Source: Physcomitrium patens (lineage: Eukaryota; Streptophyta; Bryopsida; Funariales; Funariaceae). Taken from it: DNA of 64,000 nucleotides. Each line of letters opens with the position of its first letter. Position 1 is the stretch's first letter. Both the position numbers and the translations under genes were made by a program. The notes beneath the pieces were generated by a model, which had not been told where the DNA came from, did not search any database, and saw nothing but the letters and a program-made list of their open reading frames with translations. Where the stretch lies: assembly GCF_000002425.4 (NCBI RefSeq), contig NC_037264.1, positions 6,960,475-7,024,474 of the forward strand, in the 5' to 3' direction. Shown here one piece after another: positions 1 to 12,465 of the stretch.

Positions 1-615
1 CAACTCCGAAAACCAAGCCTCTATGACTCATTCCCCACCAGTACATAAAACATCACCTCGTCATCGAGAAATAAAACTCACCAATACTTCATAAAACTCC
101 TAATGCAAGATAAATATCACAGCCCAAGGGCGAATAACTGCAACGTCGACAAGAACTCCTTAAACCCCATAAACACGCCGTGGATTGCGCCAGCATCCTT
201 TAGCTGACAACAACCAGTACCCATCTCTCCCCCATTCTAACCACACCATTTCCAGCGCCCAAGGCTCCCTACACCAGCTCCTACAACCCCTGCCGTCCAT
301 GTACTCGTCTAGAGGTCATCAACTACCTCGACACAAAAACCACTGACAGTCCCGTTACAAACAAACAAAATGCAACGCACTAATCCAAGGTGCACGACGT
401 GCACGATATACAACCACAGAACACCGACAAATCATGCCAGCTACTATTCCATCCAACCACATCAATGTCATTTGTCGCCAATAAGAAAACGACCTAAAAT
501 CCCACGACAACCTTCAAAGCAGACGCACATAGAACATGACGAAGAAAAAACAGAAAACCATCCGTACCAAGGTAAGCACAAAAACAACATGCAAACAAAT
601 CACAGTGCACGTACT
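1..615. other. Left flank outside the inverted repeat, no gene recognised
   Basis: This stretch lies beyond the outer end of the left arm and does not match the right-hand flank base for base. It has a C/A-rich look on this strand. The short open frames here show no recognisable domain, no codon periodicity that convinces me and no supporting splice pattern. By position it would be the 3' flank of the left RPL8 copy. Confidence 0.5.
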
Positions 616-809
616 CCACAACCGCACGCATCATAACATCCTCCCACAACCGACCATCAACATCGCCACACCACAACCGTTGCCATTACTCGCACAACCA
701 CCCCATATGTGTCCCTCCCACGTCACACATTCCACTCTCACCTCCCGTCTGCACCGGTTCCAAATTGCCACATCAACGCAACCGGGCCACACAAATGTCC
801 ACACCCCAT

Positions 810-834
810 CCACCACCACCACCACCACCACCAA
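810..834. repeat. (CCA)n microsatellite in the RPL8 3' flank
   Basis: A short run of CAC/CCA triplets lies downstream of the left RPL8 stop codon. The mirror (GGT)n run is in the right arm near 38006-38030. It produces artificial His/Pro/Trp-rich open frames that I do not regard as genes. Confidence 0.7.
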
Positions 835-993
835 TTTACTCGAATATCGGCCTTCGCCATTCCATTGATCCACAAGTCCACACACATCACATACGCAGCA
901 TCGTCTCTCTCGTTCGCGTCTCTCCCCCGCACCACGCCCTCTCTATCGCCGCTGGGACTTCCCAACCGCTCGCCCCCTACCACCGCCATCCCT

Positions 994-1993
<1,000 letters not shown>

Positions 1994-2100
1994 CCCAGCA
2001 CAGCAGCGAGCTCCTCGCACAAACCCACACAAACCCTGCAGCAGAAGATAAAGGGGAAAAAGAGGAGACACTATGTGGGGGAGCAGGCCTTCTACCCCAA

Positions 2101-2116
2101 CCCCCCCCCCCCCCCC
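2101..2116. repeat. 16-base C run in the RPL8 5' leader/promoter
   Basis: A pure run of 16 C, equal in length to the G run at 36724-36739 in the other arm. It lies about 110 bp upstream of the RPL8 start codon. Runs like this are hard to read through, which matters for the mismatches described in the findings. Confidence 0.85.
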
Positions 2117-2139
2117 ACCCCATCGCCATCGCAGCCTCC

Positions 2140-2148
2140 AAACCCTAA
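2140..2148 (-). promoter_or_regulatory. Telo-box (AAACCCTAA) in the left RPL8 promoter
   Basis: AAACCCTAA, read as TTAGGGTTT on the coding strand, lies about 150 bp upstream of the start codon. This element is established in promoters of plant ribosomal-protein and translation genes. Its presence in both arms argues that each copy kept its promoter. Confidence 0.7.
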
Positions 2149-2379
2149 TCCCAAACCCCCGCTCCTTCGCTCTCCCCGTTCGCTCCCTCGTTCCCGTTCC
2201 CTCTTGCCCGCCCGCCCTTCTCCTTCTTCTATTTATTCTTCCATTTTATTGTCCTTAGTGCACCCATTCGGCTTTTGTAATCACCCACTTCATTGCCTTC
2301 TTCTTCTTTTGCCTTTCTGTGTCTTACATTGTGTGAGGTTTTCACATTTCTTGTTTCATTTTGATTTTATTAACAGCTT

Positions 2380-4690
2380 TCTTTAATCAAAATATTCAGC
2401 TTTTTGTTGGTTAACTATGAACCATTATCTTTTATCTTTGTTTTCTATTCACACTCCACTTGTTCTGTCACTTGTTTGGAATTTAAAAGTACAACAATGG
2501 TTACATCATTTTAAAAAGCAAACATATCTTTGGTTGTATGAAGATAATCAGTTTAGTTTGTTTCAATAGTGGCACTAAAAGTAGTGAATTTAGAATATGT
2601 TTCAATTAACATGAAAAATGTGGATATGGACATCTTAAAAAGAAAACATAGTCATTCTTGCCATCTTGACATTTTGGTTTTGAAAGGATTTAGTAAGAAA
2701 CCTTGGTTTTTTTTACCTAAATAAATCATGAGATTTTGAAATCACATTATCTTTAGGATGTTATCAAAATATTTTGAAGTTTTTTATTTCATATTTTAGA
2801 TGGTAGAAGTTATAGGTGAAGCAAATATTTTGACAGTTATACTAACGATTTTTTGATAGTGACTAGTATTGCTTTTAATTCCTCTACTTGATTGTAATGA
2901 AAAATAATGTAAATATATATTTGATTTTTTGGAATAATGAATTTGAGTAGTTATGTGATATATACAATTGGATTATATTTCAAAACATTAAAGTAGAAAG
3001 AACTTATATAGAAAGAAGATATTTGATATATGAATTGATTGAAATAACTATCTATTTAGTAAAATATATGGTTCATTCAAATATCCAATCCAAAGTTTAT
3101 ATCTTTAGGAAGAAATTTGTTGATTATAAGAATAAAATATAATAAATTATTAATAACCATAATGATTAAATTTACTACCAAAAGATATAAGAAAAAAAAT
3201 TAAAGCAAAAAAATATTTTTATAAAAAGTTTTGATTTATATTATAATATTTAATTAGATTTTTAAGATTATATAATTATTTGATATAAAAAAATACATAT
3301 ATGAAGAAATAAGCATAAGATAAAAAGAATATAAAGAATCAAGAGAGTGATTCAAGGAGCCTAAACAATAATATATATTCAACACATTACTATTACAAAA
3401 CTACAAGGTATAAATATACGGATTGAAATCCTATAGTTCTTGATCTCAACAACAAGAATATGATGTAGACCTAATTATATTTTCCATCTATAGATGGATA
3501 TTGAGAGATGATAGAATAATGATCATTATTTTAACACCCTTTCTTATTACAAACTTTGCATTGAGGTTGAGTGGCACAGAACATGTTTCAAAGTAAGATT
3601 GGATTTTTATTATGATTATTGCTAGAAACATCCATGCTTTGCTACTTTAGTCAATTTGAAAAAGAGACAGTGAAGATGTAAATTGGTATAGAAACAAGGT
3701 GAATGTTTCTTATATTTTGTCACATTGTTGACAAGGATGCAATGATGGGTGGCATTATTTTTACAAAAATACTATCTTTTTTTTAAGGAGTGATTATGTT
3801 AAGTAGTAAAAAAAAAGTGATTCTACTTGATTTGCAAATTAGCCATTGTGTTTACTAAACAAATTCATTTTTACTAAAAGAATAAATAAAATAATATTTG
3901 CATATTAGCATATTTCATATAAGAAATAAGTTTATGCCCATATTTTTAGTTTTGGAGAGTGTGGTCATATATGAATTGCTCATAGATGGAATTGTGTGAA
4001 CTCTATGTTATTGTGATTGCTTTTGTGGTGAATAATTTGTATCTATAATACTATGAATATTTTATCAAAAAAAAACAATTTTCTTAAAGCCAAAGCATTT
4101 TCATCTTTGAGCAATAAAATCAATATTGGCTATTAATTCAACCTTCTTTAAACAAGTTCATTAAAGTATGTCATCTGATCATCTTGTGTATGATTTTAAG
4201 AATAATTCTTCTAAATTATACAAGACTTTTAGATTCAAGTTCAAAAATAAATTATTCTTTTAAAAAAGACAATCAAATATTTGTAATTATTGATGTTATT
4301 TTGCTAGGATTGTACTCAAATTATTGTGATTATTTTGTGTAAAATAATGTAGATTCTTTAGAGTCTATAAGTTGATGTTATAGTTCAAATACCTTTATAT
4401 TGGAGTATACATAGATAAGTGGAGTTTATGTTTTGTAAGGTTTTAGGAATAATTCTTTCAACCAAAAATGATTTTTGAGTGGAAGATAGAAATGAAAGCA
4501 AATAGATAGAAAAGAAAATCAAAAAAGTAGTAGAGATACTATAGAGATATGTATGTTTTTGGAAGCAATTAAAGAATGGAAGATGGTAATGTAGTTTTTA
4601 AATTTATAACAAAAGATATTGATTGCAAAGGATTTAATTCCAAGGTTAATAAGAAATCCAAAGTTGATAATAGAGATAGAACATTTGTTA
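2380..4690. other. AT-rich DNA within the left arm, no gene
   Basis: About 2.3 kb of very AT-rich sequence with many stops in all frames. The only open frame of note (4519-4701, 60 aa) is low-complexity and has no recognisable domain. A short patch near 4060-4160 weakly resembles decayed gypsy pol (compare 8577-8640), so some of this may be very old retroelement sequence. The mirror region in the right arm is 34150-36460. Confidence 0.5.
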
Positions 4691-5287
4691 GAAGGTATCA
4701 AGTATTAGGTAGAAAATTAATGTAGATAGATTTGATATTATCTTATGGAAAAGATTCTCAAAAGCTTCATAGATGTCTATTTGACTTTATAGTTGATTGA
4801 TAAGTTAAAAACTTAGCCAATAAGTTAGTTACATATTATATGAGTAGATAATTAGTAGTATAAGCTAATAATGTGGCATATATATAGGAAACTTTTCTTT
4901 CAAGTTAAGACATGTATCTTGCAAATTGGATTTGTATTGGAGGTCTTATAGGATGTTGCCATGTAGTTTTTAGTTGATAGTATATATAGAGGTAAAAGTG
5001 TGGCCTTCTTTACTCTAGTCAATATCTTTTTAGTCTTTAGTCTTGTTTCAAGACTTTCTTATCTACTTATCTTTGGTAATAGCCATTCTAATTTCAATAC
5101 TTTATTAATTTTGAATGAATATTTATTCTTTTTAAGTTGTACAAGAATATATTGAATTTTTGGTTCTTTGAGATTTATATTTTTGATAGTTTAATAAGAA
5201 TGCTAGCTAATTGTTCTTGTCTTGTTTTTAGAAATGAATGAACTATGTTACTTTTATTGTTGTATTTTGAAGGTTGTAAAATACCTA
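4690..5287 (+). mobile_element. Old LTR of gypsy family A (inner end of left arm)
   Basis: Resembles the family A LTR at 9303-9895 over most of its length. Shared blocks include the 'tatagg...acatg' segment, the 'ttgtttcaagactt' segment and the 3' part leading into a gag leader. It is much more diverged than the other copies. It is in + orientation and is followed by a gag relic in the same orientation. The inverted-repeat junction falls within the leader just after it. Confidence 0.6.
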
Positions 5288-6535
5288 CCTTCAATCTAAT
5301 ATTTTAGTTCCCTTATAGTGATTTTTTTTTCTTAAAGAGAATAGATTACTCATCTTTGTAGAAATTTTTATTTGATATTAAAGGTTGTAGGTTAGACTTC
5401 TTTAATTTAATTTTTAGATTTTTTAAAATTATTTATAGAAGAATAAATTATGGATGCTACTCTTGACAAAAGTGAGAATCGATTTACAACTATTGCAAAT
5501 CTTCACAAGCTTAACAACACTCTGAGGGTGAAAATCTCACATATCTTTATCGCCAACTATGGAGGTAGTGTTTCGATACTTATAAATGAAGTTAACAATA
5601 AAATTCAAAGACTATGTTTAGAAGTTGTACTATTAAGAGAAGCAAGTAGATTTAGATCATAATTAAATTTAAGAAATGCTATGACTACAAATTTGAAAGA
5701 AACAAGAATAAGTATGCCAAAGAAATTTGATGGAATAAGATAAAAGTTCTGATGATTTTAAAAACAAGTAAAGCTCTATCTTAGGTTGGATCCTTTTCAA
5801 TATCTTGATGAATTTACTCATGTTAAATTTATAGGTGATTTTTTTTTTTTCTAAAAGTATTCTTTTTGATTTATTCTTTTGATGAAAAATAATTCATGAC
5901 TATTCTATGATTTAAATTCATTCTTAAAAGTTTTTATAACTATATTTAGAAATAGTGATCAATAAAAGAAAAAGAAATCAAAGTTATATCTTTACAACTA
6001 TAATTACTTTCAACTACTATATATGTTGCAAAATTCCAAAATCTCACTTGTGATGTAGATTGGAAAGACAAAGCCCTTATCAAGAAATTTCAAAATGAAT
6101 AAAAAGATAATATCAAAGATTTATTAATAACAATGCAAAGAATTGGCTTGTTAGAGGATTTCTTTTTCAAGCGATTGCATTATAATAATCAATTCTATGA
6201 AAGGCACTAAGAACAAATTTTAAGTTAAAAAAGTACAAATCAAGCCATGAAAAAAGCCTCTAAATTTATAAAGCTTATTCATTAAGTTCCATATCTATGT
6301 AAATTGATATGGAATATTTCAAGCTTCTTACTAAGTAAGAAGAGACTCAATGCCATCAAAAAGGTTTATGTTTACATTAAATAGAATCTAAGCACACTAC
6401 TCAATATTATCCAAAAAAACAATGGAACTACAAATTGAAGAGCACAATTAGTAAAAACATCCATGTGCCAAAAAACAAATTTATTCTATTACAATAGAGA
6501 TACTGAAGTAAATTTTTTGTATAACAACTAGTAAA
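5288..6535 (+). pseudogene. Gag relic of gypsy family A
   Basis: An open frame at 5450-5662 begins MDATLDKSENRF and is plainly the same as the gag start at 10150-10308 (MDATLNGSENRF). Downstream sequence still reads as gag in broken pieces, such as a KFDGIR-like block near 5720. Multiple stops and indels make it non-functional. It ends abruptly at a - strand LTR near 6536, so no pol follows. Confidence 0.6.
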
Positions 6536-7106
6536 GGTCATATGCTCTCCTAAAATATCAAGGATATGAATTTCAAAGAAAGAAAATCCTCAATACATTC
6601 TTGCATCACTGAAGAGAACTAGAGAGCCACTCAAAGATAATAAAATATTGAACTAGAATGGCTATTGTCAAAAACAAGAATAGAAAGTCTTGAAACAAGA
6701 CTAAAGACTAGAAAGGCATTGATAAGAGTGAAAAAGGCTTCACTCTTGCTTTTATATAAACTTTCTAATTAAGAACTATGTGGCAATATTCTATAGGACG
6801 TCCAACATGTATTGACTTTGCTATTCACATGTCTTAACTTACAAGACAAGTTAACTATACATGTGCCACGTAGTTAGTTTGTTCCACAAACTACTATACA
6901 AAGTTAACTTCTTCCACAAGCTACAAATATGTGGTTAACTTATTGGCCAAGTTTCTATCCTACAAATACATCTAAAGACAAATCGCATCTATGAAAGCTT
7001 CTAGGAAGCTTTTATAAAAGATTTTATGAAATAAATCTATATTTACTTAATTCTACCTAATCATATAAGTAACTATTGAGTAATTATATATGTCTATGAT
7101 ATTACC
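6536..7106 (-). mobile_element. LTR of gypsy family A, - orientation
   Basis: The reverse complement aligns along its length with the LTR at 9303-9895. Shared features are the 'cttgtttcaagac' block, the 'agtgaagccttcttcactct'-like block and the 5' end near 7106. In this orientation it is the 3' LTR of the pol relic to its right, because the chromodomain-coding end of pol lies directly beside it. Confidence 0.6.
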
Positions 7107-9302
7107 CTCCTTTCTAGGAATGAGTTCTATAAAGAGCAGTCATCATCTTTCATGAAACTTTACAATTCTTTATCTTGATTTTGATAGGTGTCTTGAATGA
7201 AAGGCATCAACCTTCTTTATTATATTTTCAAAATTCTTTGATGGCTTCCATGTACATTTGCTAATATCATATTTGCACTAATAAACAAGATATTCCAACC
7301 TATTTTGATGTTGCCTTAAATCTAAGACTTCTTCTATCTTGAACTTTTAATTATTATCCACTTCTATAGGAAGAGGTGGCATTCTTCTTCTTCTTGAGAT
7401 ATTCATTATCTTATATGGCTCAAGTAGGGATACTTGGAATACATGGTGGATCTTCATAGACTCCAATAGATGTAATTGATAAGTAATAAGATTGATTTAT
7501 TTATAAATAGAAAAAAGTCTTAGCCTATGATAGTTCAACTTATCACAAAGACAAGTAGTCTTGATATTGCGATAAAATAACCATACCTTATTACCTACAT
7601 TGAATTGTGGTTGTTCCTTGCAATAGGCATCTGTATTAGTCTTTTGTCATTCTTGAGCTTCCTTTTATTGTGTCTTCATTGTTGCATATAGCTCTGACAA
7701 AAAGATTTGCTAAATCTTTCATTATAGGATTATCAACTTTTGAAAAGTCAAAAGCATCAAGTCATGGATGATAACCATAATTGGCAAAAAAAAGCTATTT
7801 ATTGAATAGAAGAATGTACCAAATTATTGTATGCAAACTCTACCAATGGCAAAAAAAATTTTCAATCATCTTGACAATAATTGATGATCCACCTCAAATA
7901 CTACTCCAGAACTTGATTCATCTATTCTGTTTGTCCATTAGTTTGAGAATGAAAGCTAAAGAGAACTTTATATCCATCTTTAAAATCTTGATACAAATTG
8001 AGTCCCCCTATCTGATATGATGTCATTGGCAATCCATTATAGTGATAGATATTATCAATGAAAAGTTTAATTATTTCTTCACTTGAAATAGATTTTGTAC
8101 ATGATATAAAATATGTCATTTTGGTGAACTAATCTATGATTACAATTATAGAATCATATGAACTTGAACTTAAAAGATCTGTAATAAAATCCATAGAAAT
8201 AAAAGACCATAGTTGTTTGGATATAGGCAATGATTGAAGAAGTCCATAAGGTCAATGACGAGGAATTTTTGATCTTGAACAAACGTCATATAGCTAAACA
8301 AAGTCTTTTATTATCTTCTACAATTACGGCCACCAAAAATCTCTAAATATAAGCTCTAAAGTCTTGTTGTATCTAAAATGTCATGCTGCTAGAAAATCAT
8401 GATGTGCTTGAAGAAATTATAAATGTACTTCTTCTTCTAGAACATATAGGCATTGTTTGAAATAGAGAAGGTTGTTATTAAATTCAAACTTTGAAATATC
8501 ATGAGATCTAGAAAAAAGATTTTTGATATCATGAAGAAGAAGATTAGAGGACATATTTGATTGAATTTGTTTGACACATGTCGAATCAACAATCAATGTT
8601 GATTTCATTGCTCGAAGGTAAAAATGATCTAGCTTCAAGTGGATTATTCTTTGTTGATCAAAAGATACGTTTCCTTCTTTTAGTACAAGTTAAGAATGTC
8701 TAAAAAGAGTATTTAATAAATCTTGTTGTTTTCTAAGTCAATATGTGATTTTAAAATCAAATCTTAATAATCACATGTCTTAATGAACTTGGCGACAATT
8801 CAAAATACATGTTGACATGAAATACTTGAAGTTCTTGTAATTTGTATATACTATGATTGGACTTGAAGCACCTTCTACATAATGATACTATTCTTGAAAT
8901 GAATCCATAATTATAAGAAGTTCTTTCTTGTAGATCTCATAGTTAATCTTGGCTGATAAAAATTTCTTGAAATAAAAAGCTACTAGATGGAATTTGTTAT
9001 CTTTTCCCATTTATGACAACAATGCACCCAAGGCAAAGTCTGATGCATTTGTTTCTATAAAGAATGCCTTACAAAAGACGACGTGATATAAAGTTGGTAC
9101 AGAAGTAAATTCCTTCTTCAAAGCAACAATTGATGCTTCAGCTTCTTTATTCTACTAAAATTTGTCTTTGTTAGTCAAATATATAAGTGGAGTTGCAACT
9201 TGAAAAAAATTATTCATAAAGATTTGATAATAATAAAAAAAATCCAAAAAGTATTACACATCTCTTATTGTTCTTGAGATCTTCTAATATATGATAGTTT
9301 GG
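7107..9302 (-). pseudogene. Decayed chromovirus pol (RT end, RNase H, integrase, chromodomain)
   Basis: Reading right to left, the fragments follow normal chromovirus order. An RT tail lies near 9290-9200. RNase H-like sequence with a Y-F-M/S-T block lies near 8840-8760. The integrase zinc region and core follow at 8640-7740; the frame at 8119-7922 holds TYFISCTKSISSEE and ends in the FHSQTNGQTE motif around the catalytic Glu. A chromodomain remnant lies near 7390-7130. Stops and indels interrupt every domain. No gag lies upstream, because a + strand LTR begins at 9303. Confidence 0.7.
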
Positions 9303-9895
9303 TGTCACGGACATATATATTTACCTCAATAGTTACTTATATGATTAAGTAGAAGTAGGTGAAATAGAATAATTTTATAAAATCTTCTACAAAAGCTTCT
9401 TAGAAGCTTTATAGACGCGGTTTTGACTTTAGATGTGTTTATAGGTTAGAAACTTGGCCGAAAAGCTAACTATGTATTGGTAGCTTGTGGAATAAGTTAC
9501 CTCCGTATAATAGCTTGTAGAATAAGCCAACTATGTGGCGCAAACATAGATAACTTGCCTTACAAGATAAGACATGTGGCTAGCAAAGTCAATATATGTT
9601 GGAGGTCCTATAGGACATCGCAACGTGGCTAGCAAAGTCAATATATGTTGGAGGTCCTATAGGACATCGCCACCTGGCTCTTAGTTAGATGGTATATATG
9701 AAGGTGAGAGTGAAGCCTTCTTCACTCTTATCAATGCTTTTTTAGTCTTAGTCTTGTTTCAAGACTTTTTAGTCTTCTTGTTTTTGGAAAAAACCATTCT
9801 AGTTAATATTACATCACCTTTTGAGTGACTTTGTAGTTCTCTTCAGTGATAGAAGAGTGTATTGAGGATTCCCTTTGTTCAAGATTCATGTCCTT
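9303..9895 (+). mobile_element. LTR of gypsy family A, + orientation
   Basis: Begins TGTCACGGAC and runs to the leader before the gag start at about 10114. It contains an internal 49-nt tandem duplication (9576-9624 and 9625-9673, nearly identical). A truncated reverse-complement copy of its 3' half is at 33310-33552. It is the best-preserved full copy of this LTR in the window. Confidence 0.65.
9576..9673. repeat. 49-nt tandem duplication inside the family A LTR
   Basis: Two adjacent copies of a unit starting GTGGCTAGCAAAGTCAATAT, differing by a few bases at the end of the second copy. The old LTR at 4690 and the LTR at 6536 show only one copy, so this is a local duplication. Confidence 0.8.
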
Positions 9896-10690
9896 GACAA
9901 TTTGACAAGACTCCTAACATATTATTTTTGTCTTATTCTAGAAGTGAGTGGATTATTCCACTTCTATTATTATATTTTGAAGGTTGCGAACTATCCACCT
10001 TTAAAAAAAAAATCTTATTTTCTAATACTAATATTTTTCTTAAAGAGAGTGGATACCCTTCTTTATGGGATTTATTTTTAGAAGTTTTAGATTATCCTCC
10101 TCTAATTTAACTTTTGAATTTGTTTGAGTTGTCTATGGAAGGAAATATTATGGATGCTACTCTCAATGGAAGTGAGAATAGATTTGCAATTATAGCAAAT
10201 CTTCATGAGCTTGTCAACACTCTAAGAGTGGAAATCTTATACATTTTCAATGTGAATCATGGAAGTACTATGCCTATGCCTATGGAAGAAGTTCAAAGTC
10301 TATGGTAAAAAATTATGTAGTAGAAAGAAGCAAGTAGATTAACGTCATAACCAAATTTAGAGAATTTTGCTTCTACAAATATGACAGGGACAAGGATTAG
10401 TATGCCTTAGAAGTTTGATAGAATAAGATCAAAATTTCAAGGATTTTTGTAACAAGTCAAGCTCTATCTAAGATCGCACCCTGTCCAATATCTCGATGGA
10501 TTTATCCAAGTCGGATTTATAAGTGCACTACTATCAGGAAGTGCTCTCTCTTGATTTGTACCTTTAATGGAAAAAGATTCACGACTCTTTTATGATTTGA
10601 ATATATTTTTAGAAGTATTTACGGCTACATTTGGAGAAAGTGAACAAGAACGAGTAACACAGACCAAGCTCCAAATTATATTTGCTACAT
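9896..10690 (+). pseudogene. Gag relic of gypsy family A (second copy)
   Basis: The frame at 10114-10308 carries MDATLNGSENRFAIIANLHE, homologous to the relic at 5450 and to the - strand relic at 32500-33309. The following sequence keeps gag-like blocks in broken frames (a KFDRIRSKFQ-like block near 10410, then SQALSKIAPCPIS-like text). It is cut off near 10690, where homology to the element is lost. Confidence 0.65.
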
Positions 10691-11149
10691 ACTTCGATCT
10701 TTACCCTCTTCAAATATAGTTGATAGGTCCTCTCAACCATCTTTAGTATCCCGTACCAAGGCAAGAAGACTAACCTGTTATTTAGTCATTGTTAAGGTCT
10801 TCGTAACTTCCTTTAAATAAAACATTTGAAACATCGTCAAGAGTAGTTCTTACCTCTAATAAAATCACTAAACATAAAGATTTTCTTCTAAAGTCGTGAT
10901 ACCAAATACGTTGTATTTTGCCATCTATTGAAGAAAGGACATGTCGTTCTTGAGGATCTTCATCTCGATTTCGTCATCTTGAAGGTTGTGACAATCGCAA
11001 TGTCTCATTTGGTAAGTCCACAAATGAAAGCTCTTGAATTGAATCTGTTGGTTGTTGGTGCTCCATCTCATCACAAATATACAGAAGCTACAATGAAAGA
11101 TAGAAGGTAGAATGTTATTTTCTTTTGATCTTTTTTCTTTTATAGAAAA
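10691..11149. other. Unassigned retroelement-derived stretch
   Basis: Lies between the + strand gag relic and the - strand chromodomain relic. Open frames on both strands (10928-11110 and 10925-11242) overlap and show no domain I recognise. It is probably rearranged family A sequence. Confidence 0.35.
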
Positions 11150-11470
11150 TTTTCTATTCTTTATCTTAGTTTTGATGGATGTCGTTGATGAAAGACTCCA
11201 AATTTCTTTGCTGTATTTATAAGATTCTTTGATGACTTCCATGTGCGTTCACTAATATTGTATCCATGCCAATGAACAAGATATTCCAACCTATTTTGGT
11301 ACCACCTTGAGTCTAAGACTTCTTCCACCTCAAACTCTTGGTTATTATCCACTTCTATAAGAAGAGGTGGCATTTTTCTTCTTTCCAAGATATTCACTAT
11401 CTTATACGACTCCAAAAGAGACATGTAAAATATAAGGTGGATCTTCATAGACTTTGATAGATGTAATTGA
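11150..11470 (-). pseudogene. Chromodomain end of a family A pol
   Basis: The frame at 11448-11161 encodes a readable chromodomain: FEVEEVLDSRWYQNRLEYLV, then HWHGY, then ERTWKSSKNL, ending near HQRHPSK. These are the conserved aromatic-cage and W-x-G-Y blocks of chromovirus integrases. Such domains direct insertion to marked chromatin. It is separated from its own integrase core by an inverted segment (11471-12012). Confidence 0.75.
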
Positions 11471-12012
11471 TCCTCTTGTTCGGGATATCAAGGAGACTTC
11501 CTCTAAGTCCTATGATACTTCCAAGTTTGAATTCAAAAATAATCTATTATAATTCAAAGGACGCCCATATATTCTAGAAGATAAAGCCTGATTACGTGTT
11601 CTTCAAGCTCGGCATGACTTTCCAGTAACATGATACTTTGGGTACAATAAAACTTTGGAACTAATATTCAGGGATTTTTGGTGGCCGCAAATGTGGAAGG
11701 CAGTCAAAGATTTTGTACAATCTTGTGATGTTTTCTTAAGATCAAAAACTCCTCATCATCGACCTTATAGACTTCTTCAGCCGTTATCTATTCCAAAACA
11801 ACTATGGTTTCCTGTTTCTATAGATTTCATCATGAATCTTTCAATCTCAAGTTCTTATGACTATATATTTTTGATAGTAGATCGTATTACCAAGATGGCA
11901 CATTTTGTACCATGTACAAAATCTATCACAAGTAAAGAAAGAAATAAGCTTTTCATTAATAATATCTATCGTTATCATCGATTGCTAAAGGATATTATAT
12001 CAAATAAGGGGG
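11471..12012 (+). pseudogene. Inverted integrase fragment of family A
   Basis: The + strand frame 11655-12047 shows a zinc-region tail (FRDFWWPQMWKAVKDFVQSC), the first catalytic Asp block (SIDFIMNL), DRITKMAHFVPCTKS, and a degraded second Asp block (DIISNKG). This is the integrase core, but opposite in orientation to the sequence on both sides. The motif AGATGTAATTGAT occurs at both edges (about 11459 and 12020), which suggests a microhomology-mediated rearrangement. Confidence 0.7.
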
Positions 12013-12465
12013 CTCCGGTAGATGTAATTGATAGGCAACAGAATTGATTTGTTTATAAAAAGGAAAAGGTCTGAGCCTACGATAATTTAATTTATCTTAA
12101 AGATGAATAATCTTGATATTAAGACAAAGTAACCATAGCTTATTATCCATATTATATTGTGGTTGCTCCTTGCGATAGGCATCTATATTGGTCTTTTGTC
12201 ATTCTTGAGCTTCCTTTAATTATATCTTCATTGTTGTATGTAGCTCTGACAAGCGATTTACTAACTCTTTCGCTGTAAGATTATCAACTTTTGAAAAGTC
12301 AAAAGTATCAAGATATAGATGATGACCATAATTGGCAAAAAAAGGTGTTTATTGAGTGGAAGAAGGTACCAAATTATTATATGCAACTTCTGCCAATGCT
12401 AAAAGAGTTGTTCAATCATCTTGATGATATTTGATGGTTCATCTCAAATGCTGCTCCAAAACTTC
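12013..12465 (-). pseudogene. Family A pol fragment, - strand
   Basis: Closely parallels 7465-7900, the integrase C-terminal part of the pol relic, in the same - orientation. It is cut at 12465 by the truncated 5' LTR of element B. With the gag and LTR at 32500-33552, it probably forms the two sides of the family A copy into which element B inserted. Confidence 0.6.

Noticed and set aside
1-615. Weak resemblance of the left flank (reverse complement) to 38760-39020, such as AGACGAGTAC
   Set aside because: Only short matches in compositionally similar DNA; not enough to extend the inverted repeat.
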